Assembly (NCBI RefSeq): GCF_900496995.4
Contig: NC_044010.1
Span: 4,278,001 to 4,342,000 of the forward strand
Direction: 5' to 3'
Length of the DNA stretch: 64,000 nt
From: Aquila chrysaetos chrysaetos
Lineage: Eukaryota > Chordata > Aves > Accipitriformes > Accipitridae
Below the pieces are notes generated by a model. It had not been told where the DNA came from, ran no database searches, and saw nothing but the letters and a program-made list of their open reading frames with translations. Shown here in pieces: positions 39,285-50,589 of the stretch. The position numbers were made by a program, and so were the translations under genes. Numbering within the stretch: the stretch's first letter is position 1; each line of letters starts with the position of its first letter.

Positions 39285-39840
39285 TTTTTTCCCCATGCTA
39301 CTGAGGAAAGGAGCATCTTGCAGCGCGCTAAGCAAAGCAGGTGTGTCGCGGGTACTACGTGCCTGCGATGGAGAAACCAGACAAACCAGTGTGCCCACGA
39401 GGGTGGAAAGGTGGAGGGGAAGCAGTGCCCCAGCCCAGCTCCTGCGTGCTCGCGGAGCTTGGCCGTACGGCTCCCTTCCCATCGAGTGGGGACGCGCAGA
39501 GAGAGCCTGCTCCCAAGGCGAGGGTCAAAGTGGCCCCAGAAAAAGAAACGGCGCAGTGGCCTACTTCGGCGCTGCAAAGTTTGAAAGTACACCTAATCCA
39601 CACGGGTTTCCATGGACACGTCCGCTCCTGCCATCTGGCATCGAAGGAGCGCGGACATTTGCCGGTTGTTTTGGGGCTGGTTTCACTCGGATATTCCCAA
39701 GGTCTCGCTGCGTGGCTGACGTGCAAGCAGAGGTCATTGCTGTGGCAGGGATCGAGTTATCCTGACGGGCAACGCTCGCCCGAAAGCCTGCGTCGGCGAT
39801 GTATCGGTGTCATGGTGCCTGTGTTGGACTCTGACTCCGG
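39285..39840. promoter_or_regulatory. Orphan CpG island
   Basis: I count roughly 39 CpG dinucleotides in about 550 bp at close to 57% GC, giving an observed/expected near 0.9, while the flanks are CpG-poor. Several frames on both strands stay open across it, up to 188 codons on plus, which is expected from composition and shows no recognisable domain. It lies about 4.2 kb upstream of the signal-peptide exon. It could be an alternative promoter, an enhancer island or a lncRNA start. Confidence 0.55.
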
Positions 39841-42800
39841 ACAGTGAGGGCAGATGAGGGTAAACTAGTAAATACCCACCTCTCCCAGGCCTGAGGCTCC
39901 TGCTGATTCCAGTATGTCGGCTTTCATAAACTCAAACCTTTGTGTTTGGGACAGTATTCCTGTGTAACCATCCCTGTGGCCAGGAGAAAAAAAAGAAAAA
40001 AAAAAATCTCCTGGGATAGACGAGTTGACAGGAGTATTGCTGTTTCTTCTGGTTAGTGACATCTGTTTTGTATACACAGGCGTTCAGCAAAATAAATCTA
40101 GGGTTTTGTTTTATTTTTTTGATTGAAAAGGTACAGAGATAGTTAATTGGGTGTATCTCTGAAGGTCTGTCATATTTCTTCTCAGATAGGATTAAAACCG
40201 TTCAATCTGCAAACTCTATTTCCTCTGTCAAAAGGAGATAACCAATTCCACAGACTGAAGTTATTAATGATCAACTGAGTGAATTTTATCCATCTCTTTA
40301 TATCTTGGAAGGACACTTCACTGAAGCTGATTTTGATCAATTTGTAAGCAATGTCACCTTCAATAAATTCCCATTTGACAATAGATAACCCAGTAACAAG
40401 CTGGGAGACAGCGAAGGTGATGTAAGACTTGGCATCTGTTGTAGCTCTTGAACCCAACTGCATCCCCACTGTTTGTTTTTAGAGCCATGTTAAGGGAAAA
40501 GGGGAGGAGGAAAAAAAAGCATTGTCCTGGAAAAAAGCTGCCTTTTCAGATTTGATTCGGAAAGATGGTTTTCCCTGAGACATGAGAATTGCATTACTTA
40601 TCATAATTCTTTCAAAAGAAAAAGCAGGTGGGAGTGGTTTAACTTTTTTTCCTCTTTCTGTCCTTGCCCAGCCTAGCGTGTAGTCTTGGCAAATATCTTG
40701 GCCACTCAGTTTAAGGATCCCATGTCTGCTCTTGTGAGCAGTGTAACACAACTGAGTCCTGCAGTGGTCACCTGCCAGCATCCGATGCTTGGCATATCGC
40801 AGATGTATCTCCTCTATCCACGATGTACTATTCCATCAGTGCTAAGGAAGAGGTATAGATGCTCACTGGTGGGAAAATAGAGTGCTGGAGCAGCAAATAT
40901 GTGTCTGCTTGCAGCTCTAGCATCCAACAGGCTGGAGTGTGCTGCATTCCCTGAATAAATGGTTGGCATAAGGCTAATATTTTGGGGAAGGCTCAAGGGC
41001 AACTCAAGTAGAAATTCAGAGTTCCAGGAACAATATCTCCTCGTCCACGTCCTTTCTGTACAATCTGCAAGCTATTTTTGGAAGTGGTGGTAAGGTGGAG
41101 AGGGAGCCAGGGTGAGAGGACTGACTGGTGCATCTGAAGATTATTATTCCCTGTGGCTGCTCCATCCTTCTGGAGCGTGGCCACAGATTGTTCTTGCAAT
41201 TGCTGCGAGAAGCAGCTAAAGTCACTTGCTGTGTCACTGTGTTACGCGGGTATGACGTAGTATCTGCTGTGGTGACGGGATTCTAAAGGTGATTAAAATA
41301 CTCCCTGCTCCTACCAGCTTGGGTCAAAAAGGAGTCGTTTGGGTCCATTCTGGGCAGAAATGCTTTCTCTGACCACCAGGCTCCTGATTCACATTATGCT
41401 CGCTGCGCTCTTTAGGAAGCACATTAATTCAGCCACTGTACAGGGCGAACTGATCTTTGCTGTTTACCTGCCAGCTGATGCACAGCAGGTCGCAAGGAAC
41501 AGTCCAAGGCGAGCTGGGATGGCATTTGCCAAATGCAGTGTGTCCTTATACTAAAAAACACACTTATTTCCATTAGGTCAAGAGAGCTTCCAAGTCTTGG
41601 CAGATCAGGAAAGCAGTGCAGCAGTCCTAGGGAGAATATGCGGTTTTTCTTGTTTGTACTTGATTTGTCTTTGCCTCTTTTCATCCCCAGAAGTTTTCTG
41701 AAGGAGTAAGGGTAGTGGCAGGCCGTTATGCCCAACATGCTCTGTGCTCTCTGCCGTTGACTTTGGTGAAGGAGGTTATGTTTGGCGAGAAACATTCGAG
41801 AGCTTTCATTGTAGTTGGGAGCGTGGACGTACCCATTGCGTTCCTCCAGGCGGTCACTGTACGTACCCACGAGGATGGGGGTCTGCTGGAGCTGCTTCTC
41901 ATCAATAAGAACATCAGGTTCCTCTATCCTTTTTCTGGATGGAAAATACAGCAGGTCGGCTGAAGGAAAGAGAAGCGGTCTGAGGGAGTCTGAGAAAACT
42001 TCAGTCCCCATATTGCCGGAGAATGAGGGAAGCAGCTGGGCTACGACTCTCCCTTCGGTGCTTTTCTGAAGTGTGTTATGCTTCAGCTGCTTGAGCCTTT
42101 GCCAAGAGCTGGCTCCTTAATGGAGCAAAACTACCTCTTAGCCCGCCTGCCTGTGGCAGGGCTGGAGCGGAGGGTGTTTTTGCAAGAGTGCTAGACCTAT
42201 GAGACTGTCCGCGTTGTCAGGTTTGATGCCTGAGGATGTGCAGCAGGCACCGACACCTGGAAAAGACTGGGGCTGCATCCCCTGAATCACTGCGCGGTGC
42301 CTTCTCACCCCATCGTACCACACCACTCATTGAGTGACAACCCAGCCCACGTGGGAGTCAGCAGGAGTTTTGCTGCCTGATAAGGGCAGGTCAACCATTG
42401 CTCCTCATAAATAGTGATTTTTTTTTTTTTTTTTTTTTTTTCCCCAGAACCAAGAAAATCAGCAAAACTGGTCTGTTGGTGTGACACTTTTACCTAGTCC
42501 TCTGGTAGAAGGGTGGCAAAGCTTGATGCTGGGCAAGGCAGAGCTTAACCTAGGCTGGTTAGGTGGCAGCTAGTTTCCCACTTACTGATTCCACGGGCAC
42601 CAACCTACCTTTTTCATGTTGCTTAAAGGAATTTCTGTTCTGCTACCCCAGATGCTTTTCCTTGTCATCTTTGCTCCCAGGTGCAGCTCCCACCTTCTCA
42701 GTGGGAGTGTGGTCACATAAAGGGTCAGCACAGCTTTTGAGGCAACCGAGGAGGTAGAAACCTGAGGGGTGCTGGGCATGGGGATGCTCCCAGGGCTTCT

Positions 42801-43479
42801 GGCTGGGAAGAAGGTAGGGAGAAGCTTCACAAGGTGGATTGGCCGCCTGCAGGATGCAAAGGCGGCACGGCTGTGCTTTGGTGGGGAGGAAACTTTGGGT
42901 AGGGGAACGACGCAATGGTGCGTTTTGCAGAATTGTTAGGGGACTTTCCTAGCCAAACTGCTTATTTTCACAAAGCAAAACTAACGTGGTCAGACTTGGA
43001 CAGGGAGCTGGCTGTGTGTGAGGAGTCGGTCTGTGCGAGCTCTGCTTTGAGCCTTTCCCTGGATCACCACCCTAAATTTGGAAGGGGCTCCTTTCCTCCC
43101 TTCCCACCCTCTGCTTGCACGCTCGATGCTGGATTTTGACTGATTTTTCTGTGTAGCCTTAAGGACTGCAATTAAGCTCACGACCCTAAACGACACAACT
43201 TGTTGGTGACTCTTGTGTTATTGTGGGGCCCCAACTCCAAGAACTGCCTTACTCCCTTCAGAGGTATCTTGGTCTGTTTTTTAGGTGTAGTGAACGCTCG
43301 CGTCCCCCACTCTTGAATACCGGAGTAAGGGCGGCTCATACCTTTGAACAGCAAGCCGGCGATGTTTATACCGTGTGCTGCAGCGGTGCCCGGTCCCACG
43401 CAGCCCGTCCCAAATAATTTGCTGCGTGCTGCTGCTCTCTTCTTCCCTGCAGCTGTAGGCAGGCCCTGGAGAGAAGCAG
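39841..43479. other. Upstream flank of the 44-kb promoter, no coding exon recognised
   Basis: About 3.6 kb with no exon or named transposon. It contains a 24-base T run (42418-42441) and an A-rich tract near 39990-40007. The open frame 41424-42011 (minus, 195 codons) has no recognisable domain and I treat it as chance. Confidence 0.4.
42418..42441 (+). repeat. Poly(T) run, 24 bases
   Basis: Uninterrupted T homopolymer in single-copy-looking sequence. It is not attached to a recognised retroposon. Confidence 0.9.
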
Positions 43480-43503
43480 CCCCCCCCCCCCCCCCCCCCC
43501 CCC
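43480..43503 (+). repeat. Poly(C) run, 24 bases
   Basis: Uninterrupted C homopolymer after GAGAAGCAG, at the left edge of the IGSF11 promoter island. The complementary strand could form a G-quadruplex. The exact length is likely unreliable. Confidence 0.93.
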
Positions 43504-44047
43504 GCTGAATCTGGAAAAGCTGTTGGGGTGCAATCTCCAATCTCGGACCGCAACTCCTCACCCTGGCCCGTGTAGCATCCCTAAGGATGCAGCGGCACCG
43601 GGTTAACGGTGAGGCTGGGGGGGGGGGGGGAACCCGAATTAGTGGATGGCCAGCGCAGAGAAGGAGGGCTGGTGGGATGTACCGCTGTTTGCTGGGACGG
43701 GACGTGCGGGGGCTGACAAGCCGCAGCCCGGCGGGTTGCGGGGGCGGCTCGGGGCCGCCAGGCTGCGCTCTCGGGCCGGTCGCCGTTCCCCGCCGCCCTC
43801 CCCGGGGCTACTTACCGGGGCTTTGGGGCACGGCGGAGCCTGGGAGCGGGCGGTCCCGGGGACTGGAAGCGACGCTGGTCCCGGCATCACCGTTATCATC
43901 CCCGGTGGTACCTGCCGGGGGGGGGGGGGGTGGGGGGGTGGGGGGAAAAAAAAAAAAAAAAAAAAAAAAGGGAGAGGGGGAGAAAAAAAAAAAAAAGAAA
44001 AGGCAGGGCTCGGCGACCCCGCTCTGCTCCCCTCGCCCGGCCCCGGG

Positions 44048-44120
44048 ATGACGCGGCGGCGCCCCGGAGGCGGCGGGAGGTGGGTGCCGGTAGCCCTGGT
44101 AGCTCTTCTGGCCCTGCGAG
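44048..44120 (+). CDS. IGSF11: Signal-peptide exon 1, probable IGSF11 (partial gene)
   Basis: An ATG at 44048 opens a 24-codon frame, MTRRRPGGGGRWVPVALVAL then LALR, followed by a phase-1 donor (CGAG|GTGAGT). Basic residues, then a Val/Ala/Leu-rich stretch, is a classical signal peptide. The human IGSF11 short first exon also starts MT, encodes only a signal peptide and ends in phase 1 within a Gly codon. IGSF11 is the head-to-head neighbour of TEX55, which lies on the opposite strand to the left. IGSF11 is an immunoglobulin-superfamily homophilic adhesion molecule of the plasma membrane. The rest of the gene (Ig V and C2 domains, membrane segment, PDZ-binding tail) must lie beyond the window. 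The signal-peptide call is firm; the gene name rests on synteny. Confidence 0.62.
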
Positions 44121-44167
44121 GTGAGTTGCTGCACGGGTGGGAACGGAGCGCGGGAGCCACGGACGGG

Positions 44168-44270
44168 GCATCACCCGTGGGGTGGGGTGGGTGCCGGGGA
44201 TGGGGCGGGCGGGGGGGGGACCCCCCCGCCCGCCCCATCCCCGGCACCCACCCCACCCCACGGGTGATGC
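44168..44270. repeat. Perfect 50-bp inverted repeat (hairpin), 3-bp spacer
   Basis: Arms 44168-44217 and 44221-44270 are exact reverse complements, separated by GGA at 44218-44220. The first base outside each arm does not pair. The arms are G-rich (C-rich on the right) and begin GCATCACCCGTGGGG. RNA from either strand would fold into a nearly loop-less 50-bp stem starting 47 nt after the exon 1 donor. It is either a real recent fold-back duplication or an assembly artefact. Confidence 0.95.
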
Positions 44271-44569
44271 TCGGGAATGCGGCGGTGGGTGAGGGTTTTT
44301 TTGCAGGCAGGCGTGGGGAAGGAGCGCTGCTCCGCTCGGCTCCTTTTGCTGCCTCTGCTGCACCATCCTTCTTACTATTTTATATGTATATATATAATTT
44401 TTTTTTTTTTCCTTACTGTGCTGTAAAACTTGCTTTAGGCCGGGCTTCGTTGTCTGGGCCTAGCCCCTTGATAAGCTCACCTGGGTGGGAAAACTCTGGT
44501 CTAGCCTTCAGGCCCTGAGGCAGTGGGGAACTTTCTGCAGAGATGGTGACAGGCTGCCCCTCTGTGTGT

Positions 44570-44581
44570 CCCCCCCCCCCC
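44570..44581 (+). repeat. Poly(C) run followed by G-rich tract
   Basis: A C12 run is followed by GGGGCGGGGG, making a short self-complementary GC block. It adds to the cluster of difficult homopolymers around exon 1. Confidence 0.85.
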
Positions 44582-46589
44582 GGGGCGGGGGTGTCTTTCC
44601 CCGGCCTCCTCTTCCTCCCAGGTGCACGGCAGGTTCCTTCAGCTCAAAGTGCCTACCCCTGGGGATGTGGAGAGATGGAGAGCACTCCATCCCCTCCTAC
44701 CCCCCCCAGAAGCCCTCCCGAAATAAGGTGCGTACCCCCCGGTCCTCTGTGTGGAAAGGGAACGAATTGCATGTGACAGATGCTACTCGCATCGCTTGGT
44801 GCATTGCTGGAGAGCGCTAGGAGATGCTGTGGTAAGGGCAACAGGAGAAACTACAGAGCGCTAAATGTTCGGGCTCATCTGTTGATCAGGTGGCAACGCC
44901 TTCTTTCAAGGAGTGCCAAACTTCAGAGCAGGCCCGCTCCGTTGCCTTTTGTCGAGGTCTACAAGATAATTTTCTTAAGGTCCGCTCGTTTGTGCGGAGG
45001 TTTGCTAAGTAGTTTAGTGGAGGTCTGCCCAGCAGTGAGCAGTTCTGCTGAGCCAGCCGGGCACTGCTGCTGCCCACCTCTGTGACTGGGAAACTGGGAA
45101 ACCTCCTGCAAGTGATCCCTGAGAGAGCAGGAGGACAGTAAGAAATGACGGGGTCTCCCACAAGAATACCGGAGATGTCTTGGCAAGGTCTGGGTGAAAT
45201 TTTCTTGCAGTCCGGGTCTGGATGGAGTCTGCTGCTTGGGTAGCAGTGCCTTGGCTCTCGGTGCCCTGCGAGGCGCAGCGGGCCATTCCTCTCTGCCCTG
45301 GACCTGCCGAGAAAAAAGTCTTGTGGTGGACGAGGTGAACTTTTCCCAAATGCCTCAGCCCCAAAAGCACCCTGAGCACCATCCTCAGGAAACATTTGGG
45401 AGTCTGAGTTGCATGCATTAAATGGAAATTGCACCTGCTGACTTCAGAGAGGTGAATTGTGGAAAAAAAAAGTTTATTAGCATTTAATTGAAAGAAATGA
45501 TCTCCGCTGTTTCACACGTCATGCCATTTCTTTACTTTTTGAACTTTTCTCAGTTTGGGAAGTGAGTCCAATGACTTTCAGGTTCTCGATGCCACAATTT
45601 TTTGTCTGCAGACATTGTAAAGGTGTAACTCTAGAAAGTTACTGTGCCTACTGCAGTTAGAGGCATATAAGTGATGAAGCGTTTCTGTTATGTGATATCA
45701 CCGCTAAAACATATAACAGTAGCCAGATTTAAGGTTAAAATTAAAGGGGTGTTTAATTATCTCTTTAGGCAAAAAGATTGACTCGATATTTAATTTTGGG
45801 TTTTTTTGGTTGAGGGCAGGTAGGGACAATGACAACAGAGACAACTGGGCACAGAAACATACCTTTCCATGAAATATTTATCTGCAATAGTGTAATAGTT
45901 TTTCTTGTGCTTTCCTTAAAGGCTTAAAGATTACCTGAATGAACCATCTGTGTCTCAAGCTTGTTTTTTTTTTTTTTTTTCTTTGTCTTAGGAAAAGTCT
46001 TTAGAAGGTGGTGGTAGATGAAAATAGCTATGGTACACAGTTACTTCTGTGTTACACAGTATGGCCATATTTTCACTGGTTCTTGAATTTGAAAAGAAAA
46101 CCCTGATAAGGTATAAGGAACAGACAGATACTCATGAAAGCTGAAATAAAATTGAGAGAGTTTTTTCTAAACAACATTTGCAGAAGATCAGTAAGTGTAT
46201 TTCTGCTCTGGGTTGCTAAGTCTGGTAAGGGAGAGTGATTTTTTTTTTCCCCTTTTTGAAGCTTTATATTGGTTTAGAGGATAGAGAAGAAATATGATGG
46301 GGTCACATGCAAAGTGATACCTAAATGGAAGGTGAAAGGTTTAAAAGTTAAAGGATCAGAAGCTGTAAGAGTGTATATACAGAAGAAATACTTAATGCCA
46401 AACAAATGAAAAGTGTGGTGGAGGAAAGGTCCCTGGAGGTCGTTTTGTCATTCTTGCACTTTATGCCTATGATAAAATACAGTCAGGCTTTGTAGTGAAA
46501 TGTCAATCAAGTATTATAGTCCCATTTTCTTACATTGTTTTGCAATTTGTAGAATAGCAATGATTCTTTTTAACCGGAGCTAGATGACT

Positions 46590-46680
46590 GCTTTTTTTGG
46601 GCCTTGTAATACCCATGTTTAATGCTCTTGGGACAGGGGCAGTGTCTGTGTTTTCCCTCTAAAGCATTATGAGCATAATA
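46590..46680 (+). repeat. Possible ancient sauropsid SINE-like relic
   Basis: The tract TTAATGCTCTTGGGACAGGG followed by CAGTGTCTGTGTTTTCC resembles the conserved end of an old repeat common in reptiles and birds. Divergence is high and the borders are uncertain. Confidence 0.35.
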
Positions 46681-47617
46681 ACTTTTGTGGAAATAATATT
46701 TTTCAGGCTCCCTAGAGAAGTTTAGGGAAAGATAGGAGGGAATTCTGTTTAGAACTTTGAAACCAAACCTGTGATTGCAAGTCAATCCTGCTACGTAGCC
46801 AGAAATAGCATGCTTCAAATTGTCAAACGTGTTAGAAATCACACATCGGGTACAGCTAAACTGCAGAACCAACTTTTTTTTTTAACTGTATGGTGTTTGG
46901 ATCCTGTGACATAGTATTGCAACAGGTGAGATGTCAGCATGTTAGAGTCTGTTGCAGCTGGATCTTGCAAGATGGGGGGTGGTGGTGATGGTGCATGTGC
47001 ATGCCTGGCAGTATTGCATTGATGCAACAGCTGGTCTGCAACTTTTTACACAGGTCGGTCTTTCCAGTCCTCACCTGAAGTCACCCTCCTGCCAGTCTGA
47101 GGTTATCGCGGCTGAAACCGGGTGTTTAATTTTTGGCCTTGCAGCACCCTTGGGGTAGCCCATGTATCCTTTCCAGCCCTGCACCAGGTCCTCGGTCCTA
47201 GCAAGAGAGGACTGTGGCAGTCCCTCGCTCTTCCATGCTTATGCATATTTTTTTTTTTTGGAACAGATTGCCATTTGTGTCAAGCTGTGTGGTTTTGTGA
47301 TGTGTAGATAAATCATTTTGCTCGCAACCTGACCTTGGTCCCCAGTGGTAGGCACAGATGCATTAACTACTTCTTGTGTCTCTGAAGTGGGCACCCTTCC
47401 CTTATTTTGGAAACTGATTCTTTATCTCTGTTTCTTCAGTATTGCCTCAAACCCAATTTTCTTTTGCAAGATTCCCTTCTCCGAGGGATCTCAAAGTGCC
47501 TCGAGAACAGCTATATTTAGCTGTTCAGTAGCGGTATGGATATACAAAGTATGGTATAAACAACTCATTAAGAAACTTAGAAATCAGTTTTCCTGCCTTC
47601 ACTGGGGAGATGTGTGG

Positions 47618-47745
47618 GGTTTTTTTTATTATACCAATAGTACAGATGGAGAAAGTGAGGCTCAGAGGCTTCGTGACCCACTGAAGGTCAGCGGCTGCTA
47701 GTAGTAGTCTTGAGTGTCTTGGTCCAAGCTGTAACCACAGGAGAA
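47618..47745 (+). mobile_element. MIR-type CORE-SINE relic
   Basis: The segment includes ACAGATGGAGAAAGTGAGGC followed by TCAGAGGCTTCGTGACCCACTG, close to the MIR core (gaggaaactgaggcacagag with a gap to ggtca). The tRNA-related head is not clear. It is an ancient, inactive element in intron 1. Confidence 0.65.
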
Positions 47746-48059
47746 TGCTTAAATTTATGCAGCAGGTTAAGCAATACTGTAATGGTACTCTTTAGGGATG
47801 TTCACTACTAAATTGTGGTGAGTCATCTATATTTAGCAGGATGCTACTATCATTGTGCTTTTTAAGTAAAGTGCTTTTAACACAGTTTATTTCAAGGAGA
47901 AGTGCATGCACTGAAAATCTGTTCTTTGTAGTTTTCTCCTCGTGGAGCATTAATGCTGCCTTCCCTTTTGTAAATGTTCAGAGAGAAATTTAGCTCCTGG
48001 TTGTTTAACAGACAGTAGCGTAACAAAGACAGTTCCCTGCTTAATACTACCTTGTGTTT

Positions 48060-48250
48060 GCACAGTCATTTACAAACATTAACTAATTGAGAGCCTCCAA
48101 ACTTACTTTGTGAGGACAGTCAGTTTGATTTATAGCATGGAAAACTGAAGTGTACAGAGGTGAAATGATTTGCTTGCTGTCAGGTAGGACATCTCCCCAG
48201 CCTCTCCTTTGGGGAAGTCACAATTACAGGGCTCCTAATCATGTGCCACC
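48060..48250 (+). mobile_element. Probable MIR-type CORE-SINE relic
   Basis: The order matches MIR: CATTTACAAACATTAACTAA, then TTTGTGAGGACAG, then GGAAAACTGAAGTGTACAGA followed by GGTGAAATGATTTGC and GTCAGGTAGGAC. Many substitutions separate it from the core, so this is less certain than the 54748 copy. Confidence 0.55.
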
Positions 48251-49024
48251 CCACTTTTCTCTCACGTTTCATGTCTGATGCACCAGAGAGAACACAATAT
48301 TATTAACCATGCACAGTGAGCTGTTGTGGTTGTGTTTTTTCCTTATATGTTTTAATCTCTTTGGTTTTGGAGGTCACTTGTGTCCATTCTGGCTCCTGCC
48401 TTGTTTTTCATTGCTTGAGCTGGGCTGAGGACAAATGCTTTCTTTTGTCAGGATTGAGGAATTTGGCTTTGTTCTGAAGGGAAATACAAGTTAAATGGTT
48501 TGATGGTTTTGAAAGGAAATTTTTGAGAGAAATTCCATCTTGGGACAACCAGTATTGTATTTCTTTGTGGAATTGTATTATTATTATCATACAAGAAAAT
48601 ACCCTTAAGCAAAAAGGTATTTTGATGTGAAAAGTCAAAACTTTTCATCCCAAAGATGCTTAAGTCGGATGTTTCTGTATTTCTGACAGTTTTCCCCTGT
48701 TTTTTCTTTTGAAACACAGTTATGATTTTACAAAACATCCCACGTTTGATAAGGCTTGGTTTAGTGGAAGTAGCTACAGTAAAAGCTTTTGTGGCCCCTA
48801 TTGTTTTTCTACAGGGCATTTTAAAAACAGCAGCAGTAAAAACCAACTTGCAGCAATTGGTGGTATCTGTGTACGGTCTGTCTATTATTTTTGCCATCTT
48901 GACACACGTATGCAAACACCATATACACGTATATGGCATTGCCCGTGTCCTTTCCTTACCTGTCATGCTGTAGAACGCTGCTTCTACCAAAAGAAGCAGA
49001 ATATGGTGTACAAACTAAGACAAG

Positions 49025-49066
49025 TTTCTATTTAAGAAATACATTATTTCTATTTAAGAAATACAT
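49025..49066 (+). repeat. 20-bp direct duplication
   Basis: TTTCTATTTAAGAAATACAT occurs at 49025-49044 and again at 49047-49066, separated by TA. Partial further copies of AAGAAAT follow. This looks like a small slippage or tandem duplication in AT-rich DNA. Confidence 0.9.
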
Positions 49067-50589
49067 AAGAAATATTAAGAAATTAAATACTTTGTTAAAA
49101 TTTGTTTCCCCTTTTGGAGCAGTTGCTGGAGAAATCAGAGCAGGACTCGCAGATCGAGCTCAGTCTCGTTACTAGCGCACGTGCAGAGCCACAGCTCTCC
49201 TCCTGGCAGCACAGCAGTACTTGTGCGTTTGCGTACCTGCATGAAGTTAATTTCAAGTGTAATTTTGGTATTAGATTGATTAGATCACTTACTTAGGGAT
49301 AAAAACTTGTGCATTTTTTTTCTCACATCCTCACGAGTCACCCTAGCTCTGAGAATGTGAGCTAGATTGTGTTTCACAAGCATCAGCAGGAGAAAGCTGA
49401 TGTCTGAACTCCGCTTGGTTACATCTGGGCTTTGGTTTTACTCAAAATGCCAAAGCCAGGGATGTCACTTTGCAGGGGGGGATGACACACTGCTTAGAAT
49501 GTGTGGTGCGTTTGTCTAAGCAGTGCTGGGTCAGGTCAGACCGCTGGTCTGCAGAGATGGATGCTTCACCGGGGGCTGCCGAAACCCCCGCAGTGCGCAA
49601 CTGGTGCCAAACGTTTAGCAAAGAGGAGTCTGGTGCCGTGCCAGTGCTACAGGTTACCCTAGAAGGAGGTCGGTGTACGCATCGCTCCGGACTTCAAAGC
49701 CTACTGAAGCCAATTTTCTCTTAATTTCAGGGACTGCCCACGCTCCACTTCCTTGCCATAAAATGAACCGAGTCAGATATTCCTCTTGCCAATGTAAAGC
49801 GAATAAAAAGTCCATCCCCTCCCTTTTCAGAGAAGCCCCCTCCGCTTGCAAAGCAACAGGCACCAAACTTTTCCCCTTGTCAGAAGCGAGGCCGAGCTGG
49901 GCTCACCGAGCCCCCTCTTGCAGCCTCTTCAGTTATCGGGGGGGTGGGTGCGTGGTCCCGCTGGGCACCCAAAACTCAGCCTCCCCAATGGCGTGGGCTG
50001 CCCGGGCTCGGCTCTTCCCCTGCCTGGTCTATTAGCAGCCTCTGCCAGGAGCAAGTGGGTTGGTACACCCTCTCTGCATGCCCACTGGGGAGATTACTTC
50101 CTAATCCTTGTTAATTAGAAGTTGGCTAACGCCTGGAAGCGTGAGGGTGTAGTGCTGCTATGCTTTTTTTTTCTTCTTTTTTTTTTTCTTTCTACCTGAT
50201 GTATCTGTGGATGTTCCCAGTATCCTTATAAATGCACAGGCCTCCGTGATTTCTGCTGAGCTCTTCACTTTACGATAACATGGGCTAATCATTCCTGGTA
50301 GTTAATTATGGGCAGTCTTTGAATAAGCAGAAAAAGTAAAAACAGAAAAGGAAAGGAAAATCATCATCGTTTCCTTATGTCTGGTCACATTTCCTGCTCT
50401 TGTGTTGTATTGAACAACCTTTTGTCTTTCTCTTAAACCAAACTAAAAACATAGAAGGACCTGTTTCACTTCTTCATACCCCTTTGATAATTTCTATCTA
50501 ACTCCTTTCCAGGTTAAATTGTCCTAATTTTAGCTGTGCTTGACCAGTAAGTGTTATTGACTGGTGAATTTGGTGTGCCTTCTGTGTTT

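Larger units (their letters stand above)
43560..44330. promoter_or_regulatory. CpG island around the signal-peptide exon (putative IGSF11 promoter)
   Basis: CpG is dense from about 43560 to 44330 and G-runs are abundant, including G14 at 43617-43630 and G14 at 43917-43930. A 24-base A run follows at 43946-43969, then a second A-rich block at 43982-44000. No TATA box lies upstream of the ATG at 44048, so start sites are probably dispersed. A consensus-like donor on the minus strand (GT at 43815-43814) suggests antisense or divergent transcription. Confidence 0.7.

Noticed and set aside
39199..39847. Overlapping open frames of 188 and 168 codons
   Set aside because: Frames on both strands are open across the same CpG-rich block, which points to composition rather than coding. 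No domain, splice site or codon pattern supports a gene.
41424..42011. Minus-strand open frame of 195 codons
   Set aside because: No conserved motif, no matching splice sites or promoter, and other frames open over the same interval.
43639..44256. Minus-strand open frame of 205 codons
   Set aside because: It encodes poly-Pro and poly-Phe from the C and T homopolymers on that strand and shares sequence with the plus frame only because of the palindrome.
43646..44518. Plus-strand open frame of 290 codons through the promoter island
   Set aside because: It runs through poly(G)/poly(A) tracts and the inverted repeat, giving low-complexity Gly, Lys and Pro runs. The true reading frame in this region is the ATG at 44048 with its splice donor.
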